Below, piece by piece: positions 1-4,055 of a stretch of 7,830 nt of DNA. The position numbers and the translations under genes are program-made. Source of the stretch: an uncultured Selenomonadales bacterium (lineage in GTDB: Bacteria > Bacillota > Negativicutes > Selenomonadales > Selenomonadaceae); assembly GCA_947167555.1 (NCBI GenBank), contig CAMVIO010000088.1, positions 1 to 7,830 on the forward strand. Direction: 5' to 3'. How positions within the stretch are numbered: the stretch's first letter is position 1; the number at the start of each line of letters is the position of its first letter. Below the pieces are notes generated by a model. The model saw only the letters and a list, made by a program, of their open reading frames with translations. It made no database searches and was not told where the DNA came from.

Positions 1-176
1 CGCTCAAGATGCTGAACACGAAACTCGCCGAGCTGGAAGAGATGCGCCAGAAGGCTGAGGATATGAAGGACAAGGCAATGAAGACCTACGAGGAGCACGA
101 GGAAACGGTGCAAAAAATCCTGCGCTTTTTTGAAAGCGCGATGGATATGTTCGGCTCGCTGTCGTCGAAAGGGTAA
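1..176 (+). CDS. 3' end of an unidentified helical protein (partial)
   Basis: This is an open frame read in codons beginning at base 3 and ending at TAA 174-176; the 5' part lies outside the window. The visible 57 or so residues are very rich in Glu, Lys, Met and Ala, with heptad-like spacing (for example KLAELEEMRQKAEDMKDKAM). They predict a long amphipathic helix or coiled coil, ending in a short tail with FFESAMDMFGSL. No catalytic motif, signal peptide or membrane segment is seen. An ATG at 9-11 has no ribosome site in the few bases shown, so I treat the gene as truncated by the window edge rather than as a complete small gene. An intrinsic terminator starts eight bases after the stop. 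I do not recognise the family. Confidence 0.65.
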   Translation, partial: LKMLNTKLAELEEMRQKAEDMKDKAMKTYEEHEETVQKILRFFESAMDMFGSLSSKG

Positions 177-183
177 AATAAAT

Positions 184-210
184 GGCGTGGCTGTGTGCCG
201 CGCCTTTTTT
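184..210 (+). terminator. Intrinsic terminator just upstream of the ABC operon ribosome site
   Basis: GGCGTGGC (184-191) pairs with GCCGCGCC (197-204) over 8 bp with one G-U wobble. The loop is five bases (TGTGT), followed by six T residues (205-210). It would end transcription of the upstream partial gene. The T-run is directly followed by the GGAGGG ribosome site (211-216) of the ABC binding-protein gene. There is therefore no room for a promoter between terminator and gene, and this hairpin must lie in the leader of any transcript starting upstream. Confidence 0.75.
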
Positions 211-223
211 GGAGGGACAGGAA

Positions 224-1186
224 ATGCTCAAAAAATGCTGGAAGCAGTTGTTCGTTTGTATTGCGCTGCTCGTTTTTGCTGTCGGGTGCGGCAAGGAACC
301 GGCGAAGCAGGGGGTGCCTGCGCAAAATGGAGCAAAGCCGGCGCTTTCCGTTGGATTGATGCCCGACACGGATTCCGTGCCGTTCATCGTCGCGCGGGAA
401 AAGGGCTTTTTTGCTGAGGAGGGCGTCGAAGTGACGCTTCACCCGTTCAAGAGTGCGATGGATCGTGACGCGGCGCTCCAGAGCGGGCAGATTGACGGCG
501 CGATTTCCGACCTCCTGGCAGCGGCTTTTGCCAAGGCGGGCGGATTCGACGTGCGCGTGACTTCCGCGACAGACGGCGCTTATCAAATGATCGCGGGCAA
601 GGGCAACGACGCCGCGGACGTCCGCGCGTTGGCAGGAGCGGATATCGCCGTTTCCCGCAATACGATCATCGAGTATGTGACCGATTGCATCCTTCGGAAA
701 AACCGTATGGCCTCCGATTCGCTGCAGAAGGTTTCCATCCCGCAGATCCCGGCGCGTCTGGAAATGCTGCAAAACGGGAAGCTGCCCGCCGCGACGCTGC
801 CGGAGCCGATGGCGAGCATCGCCGTGGCAAACGGCTGCAAATTCCTGACCGGATCGGGCGAGCTGGGCATCAATCCCGGCGTCATGCTGTTTTCCGCGAA
901 GGCGACGACGGACAAGAAGGAATCGCTGAAAGCGATGTACCGCGCGTACAACAAAGCGGTGGAGTATCTGAAGCAGACGCCGCGGGAGGAATATATCGGG
1001 ATGGTCGTGGAGAAGAGCGGCTTCCCGGCGGCGGCGAAGGACGCTCTGAAGCTGCCCGACTATCGCGTCGCTGCGCTCCCGAAGGAGAACGACGTGACGG
1101 AAGTCATGCGCTGGCTGAAGGAGAAGGATTTGATCAAACAGGAATACACCTATCAAAATCTCGTCGTCGGAGATATCCTGCCGTGA
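224..1186 (+). CDS. ABC importer substrate-binding lipoprotein (NitT/TauT, NMT1/THI5-like)
   Basis: This is a 320-residue periplasmic-type binding protein that captures the substrate outside the membrane and passes it to the permease encoded two genes downstream. The N-terminus has KK, then a hydrophobic run, then a lipobox-like AVGC with the acceptor Cys at residue 22, so it should be a lipoprotein; Ala at -3 is a weaker lipobox than usual. The mature part has the family's pattern: a beta strand LSVGLMPDTDSVPF, the phrase VAREKGFFAEEGVEVTL (residues 57-72), then a run with QSGQIDGAISD near residues 86-96. The start is ATG 224, seven bases after GGAGGG (211-216); the frame is open back to 182, but that part holds the terminator. 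Relatives bind sulfonates, nitrate, thiamine precursors and similar compounds. No residue here identifies the ligand. Confidence 0.88.
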   Translation: MLKKCWKQLFVCIALLVFAVGCGKEPAKQGVPAQNGAKPALSVGLMPDTDSVPFIVAREKGFFAEEGVEVTLHPFKSAMDRDAALQSGQIDGAISDLLAAAFAKAGGFDVRVTSATDGAYQMIAGKGNDAADVRALAGADIAVSRNTIIEYVTDCILRKNRMASDSLQKVSIPQIPARLEMLQNGKLPAATLPEPMASIAVANGCKFLTGSGELGINPGVMLFSAKATTDKKESLKAMYRAYNKAVEYLKQTPREEYIGMVVEKSGFPAAAKDALKLPDYRVAALPKENDVTEVMRWLKEKDLIKQEYTYQNLVVGDILP

Positions 1187-1932
1187 TTCGCGTCTCGAAC
1201 CTGTCGGCATATTACGATACGGCAACCGGGCGAAGCATGGCGCTGGAGGATATGAACCTGTGTGTGCCGAAGGGCGGCACCTGCGCGATCATCGGGCCGT
1301 CCGGCTGCGGGAAATCGACGCTGCTGCGGATACTTGCGGGCATCGCATCCAATTACGAAGGCGAAGTCTCGATTGCGGACGCTTCTGTCGATCCGGAGGT
1401 GCTTTCTATCGGTTTTATCCCGCAAAATTACGGTCTGCTTCCGTGGAAGACCGTGCGGGACAATATCCGTCTTTCGTGGAAGGTCAAGCATCCCGAATCG
1501 CTGGTTCCGGAAGGCGAGGAAACCATACTGGCGCGTCTCGGGATCGGCGAGGAGCTTCTGGAGCGTTTTCCCCGCGAGCTTTCGGGCGGGCAGCAGCAGC
1601 GGGCGAGCCTCGCCCGTGCGTTCCTCCTGCAGCCGGACGTGCTCCTGATGGACGAGCCTTTTTCCGCGCTGGACGCCATCACACGTGAGGAAATGCAGGA
1701 AGTGTTTTTCGAGCTTTGGCGCGCGCAGGCTGTCACGACGGTCATCGTCACCCATTACGTCGAGGAAGCGCTGTATCTGGGGCAGACTGTCATCGTGCTG
1801 TCGTCCGCGCCGGGACACGTCCTTTCTGTGACGGAAAATTCCTTTTTCGCCCGAAGGGAAGACTCCGGCGAATACGCGGCGCAAAAAGCGCGGCTTCGCG
1901 GATGGCTGACCGGGAAGGGGGCGGAAGCGTGA
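1183..1932 (+). CDS. ABC importer ATPase (SsuB/TauB/ThiZ-like)
   Basis: This 249-residue cytoplasmic ATP-hydrolysing subunit powers the importer. All ABC motifs are present in order: Walker A GPSGCGKST (38-46), Q-loop Gln 81 in IPQNYGLLPW, signature LSGGQQQR (133-140), Walker B VLLMDEP (153-159), D-loop SALD (161-164) and H-loop His 191 in IVTHYVEEA. The IPQNYGLLPW form of the Q-loop and the VEEAL stretch after the H-loop are typical of nitrate/sulfonate/taurine-type ATPases. The start is GTG 1183, which overlaps the previous TGA (GTGA) and has a GGAG about ten bases upstream. The open frame runs back to 685, but that part overlaps the binding-protein gene and has no family similarity. Translation is probably coupled to the upstream gene. 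Length is normal for the family. Confidence 0.92.
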   Translation: MIRVSNLSAYYDTATGRSMALEDMNLCVPKGGTCAIIGPSGCGKSTLLRILAGIASNYEGEVSIADASVDPEVLSIGFIPQNYGLLPWKTVRDNIRLSWKVKHPESLVPEGEETILARLGIGEELLERFPRELSGGQQQRASLARAFLLQPDVLLMDEPFSALDAITREEMQEVFFELWRAQAVTTVIVTHYVEEALYLGQTVIVLSSAPGHVLSVTENSFFARREDSGEYAAQKARLRGWLTGKGAEA

Positions 1933-2672
1933 AAAAAAGGATTCTCGCTTCGTGCCTTGGCGCGGCGTTCCTGTTTCTCGCGTGGCTCGCGCTGTCAGAG
2001 ATTGTCCGGCTTCCGATTATTCCGTCGCCTGTTCGCGTCGTGGAAAATATTGGCGAGATTTTCTTCGGGACGATTGCCGTGCACGGCGCGTATAGTCTTG
2101 GGCGCATCATCGCGGGGCTTTTGCTCGCCGTCGGCGTCGGGCTGCCGGTCGGCGTCCTGATGGGATGGTCTCGGCGAGCGGACAGGCTGTTGGCGCCGCT
2201 GGTATATCTGACCTATCCCGTGCCAAAGATTGCGCTGCTTCCTATCGTCATGTTGCTTTTCGGGCTCGGAGACGGCTCCAAGACGATCATGCTCTTTTTG
2301 ATTCTCGTCTTTCAGGTCGTAATCGCGGTGCGCGACAGCATCCGTGCCATTCCTGAGGAAGTCTTCTATCCGCTGGCGTCGCTGGGCGCGCCGTTCCGCT
2401 TGATTCTTTTGGAAGTGCTGCTGCCCGCTTCTCTGCCGAAATTCATGACCGCGATCCGCGTGGCGATGGCGACGGCGATTTCCGTGCTGTTTTTCACGGA
2501 AACCTTCGGCACGCAGTACGGCATGGGCTACTTCATCATGGACGCGTGGCTGCGTGTCAACTATCTTGAGATGTACTCCGGCATCGTCGTGCTGAGCGTC
2601 ATGGGACTCTTCATGTTCGGCGTCATGGACTTCGCCGAGAGATATTTCTGCCGCTGGCAAGGCAAGATGTGA
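1929..2672 (+). CDS. ABC importer permease (SsuC/TauC/ThiX-like, BPD_transp_1)
   Basis: This is a 247-residue inner-membrane subunit forming the translocation path. Roughly six hydrophobic segments are visible, near residues 5-24, 55-79, 86-110, 117-136, 170-192 and 215-235. The EAA-type cytoplasmic loop that docks onto the ATPase lies at about 149-170, with Gly 153 and the LLPASLP turn (164-170). The motif YPVPKIALLPIVMLLFGLGDGSK (about 96-118) is characteristic of NitT/TauT permeases. The start is GTG 1929, which overlaps the ATPase stop (GTGA) and has AAGGGGG (1915-1921) seven bases upstream. A terminator starts 25 bases after the stop. The final 15 codons (2625-2672) resemble a stretch at 3940-3987, on the other side of the Fic gene. 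Confidence 0.92.
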   Translation: MKKRILASCLGAAFLFLAWLALSEIVRLPIIPSPVRVVENIGEIFFGTIAVHGAYSLGRIIAGLLLAVGVGLPVGVLMGWSRRADRLLAPLVYLTYPVPKIALLPIVMLLFGLGDGSKTIMLFLILVFQVVIAVRDSIRAIPEEVFYPLASLGAPFRLILLEVLLPASLPKFMTAIRVAMATAISVLFFTETFGTQYGMGYFIMDAWLRVNYLEMYSGIVVLSVMGLFMFGVMDFAERYFCRWQGKM

Positions 2673-2697
2673 CGATTGGAATTTTGGAAACAAATGT

Positions 2698-2735
2698 AAA
2701 AAATAGCGTGCAGCTTCGGTTGTGCGCTATTTTTT
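2698..2735 (+). terminator. Bidirectional intrinsic terminator with UUCG tetraloop
   Basis: The arms 2698-2714 and 2719-2735 pair over 17 positions with three G-U wobbles and are closed by a C(UUCG)G tetraloop (2715-2718). The left arm begins with six A residues and the right arm ends with six T residues, so it should work in both directions. It ends the ABC operon and insulates the Fic promoter downstream from readthrough. Confidence 0.88.
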
Positions 2736-2756
2736 GCGAAAAAACGAAATGTGTTT

Positions 2757-2776
2757 ATGGGTAAAATTTTACCCAT
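2757..2776. promoter_or_regulatory. Perfect 20-bp palindrome, probable operator
   Basis: The half-site ATGGGTAAAA is followed directly by its exact reverse complement TTTTACCCAT, with no spacer. It lies nine bases upstream of an extended -10 element (TATAAT 2786-2791). With transcription starting near 2798 it covers about -41 to -22, exactly where the -35 element would be. That position fits a repressor site that blocks RNA polymerase. It is not followed by a T-run, so it is not a terminator. I do not recognise the half-site as that of a specific regulator family. Confidence 0.6.
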
Positions 2777-2782
2777 CGCTTA

Positions 2783-2791
2783 TGATATAAT
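2783..2791 (+). promoter_or_regulatory. Extended -10 promoter for the leader ORF and Fic gene
   Basis: TGATATAAT (2783-2791) is a perfect extended -10 (TGn followed by TATAAT). No good -35 hexamer lies 16-18 bases upstream; that place is filled by the palindrome at 2757-2776. Extended -10 promoters can work without a -35. The predicted start is near 2798, giving a 5' leader of about 125 bases before the Fic gene. Confidence 0.65.
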
Positions 2792-2833
2792 GACCACAGA
2801 AAATCAAGAAGTGCTCCATCGGAGGTGACGAGA

Positions 2834-2908
2834 TTGCATCTATACGCAGGCAACAACTTGCGAATTGGGGAACAATATATTAAAATTATATTATTAAAAG
2901 TTCCCTAA
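2834..2908 (+). CDS. Possible 24-codon leader peptide or small partner of the Fic gene
   Basis: A near-perfect ribosome site GGAGGTGA (2821-2828) stands five bases before a TTG codon at 2834. That frame runs for 24 codons to TAA 2906-2908, reading M(L)HLYAGNNLRIGEQYIKII followed by LLKVP. The stop is only two bases before the AAAGGA ribosome site of the Fic gene (2911-2916), an arrangement typical of translational coupling. The second half of the ORF overlaps a hairpin at 2865-2908. It could be a leader peptide whose translation opens the hairpin, a very small antitoxin-like partner, or simply an unused ribosome-site-like sequence. An in-frame GTG at 2825 overlaps the ribosome site and is a less likely start. 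No homologue is recognised. Confidence 0.4.
   Translation: MHLYAGNNLRIGEQYIKIILLKVP
2865..2908 (+). promoter_or_regulatory. Hairpin in the leader just upstream of the Fic ribosome site
   Basis: TTGGGGAAC (2865-2873) pairs with GTTCCCTAA (2900-2908) over nine positions with one G-U wobble. Inside, AATATA (2874-2879) pairs with TATATT (2887-2892), continuing the helix with a seven-base bulge on the right side. No T-run follows, so it is not a classic terminator. It ends two bases before the AAAGGA ribosome site of the Fic gene. It may influence translation or RNA stability, and it overlaps the stop codon of the small leader ORF. Confidence 0.4.
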
Positions 2909-2923
2909 CGAAAGGACACAAGC

Positions 2924-3862
2924 ATGAACAATAAATATCTGGAAATACAGGAGATGTTACAGCAGCGCGCGGATTTGCACGCGCGTTTGAAATTGCTTCC
3001 CTATGACGGCAGCCCTGAGATCAAGGAACGCGGCGGCGGAAAATATCTGTATGTGCGCAAACGCGTTGCGAGCAAGCTGACGAGCAAATATGTGGACGTT
3101 TATTCGGAAGAATTGTATGACGCACTCTTGCGTTACGCCAAGGAAAGCAGAGCGTTACGGAAAGAGCTTCGGCATGTTGAGAAACGTCTCTCGCAGCTTG
3201 GATACGTGGTAGAGGATCTTTCCGAACGAGTTTTATTGAATATTGATTTCGCCCGCGCCAATTTGAAAGCAAACATTTATGACCAAGCAGTGCTGGAAGG
3301 GGTGGCGACTTCCTTCCCGCAAACGGAGGATATCATCGAGAATGGACGTGTCAGCGGCGTTTCGGCAAATGATGTGCAGAAAATATTGAACTTAAAGCAC
3401 GCATGGGAATTTGTGATGGATCGTGATGTGATCGCCACGAAAACGGATTATTATATCCTTTGCCATATCGCCAAGCTCGTCAATGAGGGCTTTTATAATG
3501 AAGGAGGGCGGATTCGCGGTGTGCCTGTGACGATTGGCGGGACTTCGTATGTGCCGCCGATGCCGATGGAGATTGAGGTGAAGGAGCGGATCGCGGGGAT
3601 TGTCGCGGCAGGCGGGCCGCCTGTCGAGGTCGCCGCCCGTTTGTGCCTCTATTGCATGAAAACGCAGGTTTTCAACGACGGAAACAAGCGCGCCGCGGTG
3701 ATTTTCGCCAATCACTATTTAATCAGGCGGGCTGCCGGATTGCTCGTGATTCCTGAAAAAGATGTACCGGAATTCAAGCGTCTGCTTGTGGCGTATTATG
3801 AAGATCGGGACGGCGGGGAGATGATGGCTTTTTTGAAGGAAAAATGCTGGAGACGAATGTAA
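2924..3862 (+). CDS. Fic-domain protein with Gln replacing the catalytic His
   Basis: This is a 312-residue soluble protein. Fic enzymes usually transfer AMP, or in Doc a phosphate, from a nucleotide to a target protein. The Fic core motif is TQVFNDGNKR (247-256), aligning with HxFx(D/E)GN(G/K)R except that the catalytic His is Gln 248; Phe 250, Asp 252, Gly 253, Asn 254 and Arg 256 are kept. The flap is IRGVPVTIGGTSYVPP (197-212). Before the core, TEDIIENG (134-141) sits where class II Fic proteins have the inhibitory (S/T)xxxE(G/N); Glu 139-Asn 140 fit, but the Ser/Thr position is Glu 135. The N-terminus is basic, with a KYLYVRKR...SKYV pattern (40-57) and a likely coiled coil (about 62-92). 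The start is ATG 2924, seven bases after AAGGA. GC content is lower than in its neighbours (27-32 of 60 in several lines), which suggests transfer. Whether it is an active transferase is unknown. Confidence 0.88.
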   Translation: MNNKYLEIQEMLQQRADLHARLKLLPYDGSPEIKERGGGKYLYVRKRVASKLTSKYVDVYSEELYDALLRYAKESRALRKELRHVEKRLSQLGYVVEDLSERVLLNIDFARANLKANIYDQAVLEGVATSFPQTEDIIENGRVSGVSANDVQKILNLKHAWEFVMDRDVIATKTDYYILCHIAKLVNEGFYNEGGRIRGVPVTIGGTSYVPPMPMEIEVKERIAGIVAAGGPPVEVAARLCLYCMKTQVFNDGNKRAAVIFANHYLIRRAAGLLVIPEKDVPEFKRLLVAYYEDRDGGEMMAFLKEKCWRRM

Positions 3863-3882
3863 TGCAGCCAATGGGAATGGTA

Positions 3883-3922
3883 GCGTGCGAAGCACGCGTC
3901 CGCTGATTGAATTTTTCAATCA
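3883..3922 (+). repeat. Two tandem perfect hairpins after the Fic gene
   Basis: GCGTGC (3883-3888) and GCACGC (3892-3897) flank a GAA triloop. TGATTGAA (3904-3911) and TTCAATCA (3915-3922) flank a TTT triloop. They lie 21-60 bases after the Fic stop. Neither has a T-run after the stem, so they are not standard intrinsic terminators, although they may act as a weak transcript end or a stabilising 3' structure for the Fic message. No other clear terminator lies between this gene and the dnaE promoter. Confidence 0.5.
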
Positions 3923-3939
3923 ACACGCCATGGTATCAG

Positions 3940-3987
3940 ATGAATTTTGCCGAGTGTTATTTTTCCGAGCGGCAGGGGAACCGATGA
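3940..3987 (+). pseudogene. Relic of an ABC permease C-terminus
   Basis: Read from ATG 3940 to TGA 3985-3987 this gives MNFAECYFSERQGNR. The last 15 residues of the intact permease (2625-2672) are MDFAERYFCRWQGKM. Eight of 15 residues match and the stop codons coincide; by my hand count 31 of 48 bases are the same. A weaker match may continue upstream (CATGG at 3928-3932 against CATGTT in the permease) with a two-base deletion. The stretch has no ribosome site and lies upstream of the dnaE promoter, so it is unlikely to be expressed. It looks like the leftover tail of a second, diverged permease gene. Confidence 0.5.
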
Positions 3988-3997
3988 AAAAGAATGC

Positions 3998-4025
3998 TTG
4001 CGGTGCATTGTTTCTTTGGTATAAT
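3998..4025 (+). promoter_or_regulatory. dnaE promoter
   Basis: A perfect TATAAT (4020-4025) is preceded by TGG, making an extended -10. TTGCGG (3998-4003) is a partial -35 at 16-bp spacing. Transcription would start near 4032, giving a very short leader before the GGAGG (4040-4044) of dnaE. This gives dnaE and the small genes after it transcription independent of the Fic unit. Confidence 0.75.
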
Positions 4026-4055
4026 AAAAGGGTTAGATAGGAGGTGGCGACAGGC

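Noticed and set aside
1..223. A metabolite riboswitch (such as TPP) ahead of the ABC operon
   Set aside because: The region upstream of the terminator is coding and shows no TPP-type CTGAGA core or other recognisable aptamer; only the terminator hairpin is supported.
685..1182. Upstream extension of the ABC ATPase frame
   Set aside because: It overlaps the binding-protein gene in another frame and its translation is Gly/Arg/Ala-rich with no ABC similarity; GTG 1183 fits the family N-terminus and overlaps the previous stop.
86..1225. A 379-codon open frame on the - strand opposite the binding-protein gene
   Set aside because: Its predicted product is an Arg/His-rich sequence without domain features, as expected for a shadow frame of GC-rich coding DNA; the + strand gene has clear family motifs and a ribosome site.
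2757..2776. The palindrome as a second terminator
   Set aside because: It is AT-rich in the centre with no loop and has no T-run after it; its place at the -35 position of an extended -10 promoter suggests an operator.
2757..2828. A 23-codon ORF from the ATG inside the palindrome to a TGA inside the GGAGGTGA
   Set aside because: It begins upstream of the predicted transcription start, has no ribosome site and includes the -10 element, so it should not be translated.
3940..3987. The 15-codon ATG-to-TGA stretch as a dnaE leader peptide
   Set aside because: It lies upstream of the dnaE -35/-10 and has no ribosome site; its likeness to the permease tail explains it better.
4044..4055. GTG at 4044 as the dnaE start
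   Set aside because: This codon overlaps the GGAGG ribosome site itself; ATG 4056 gives the conserved DnaE N-terminus.
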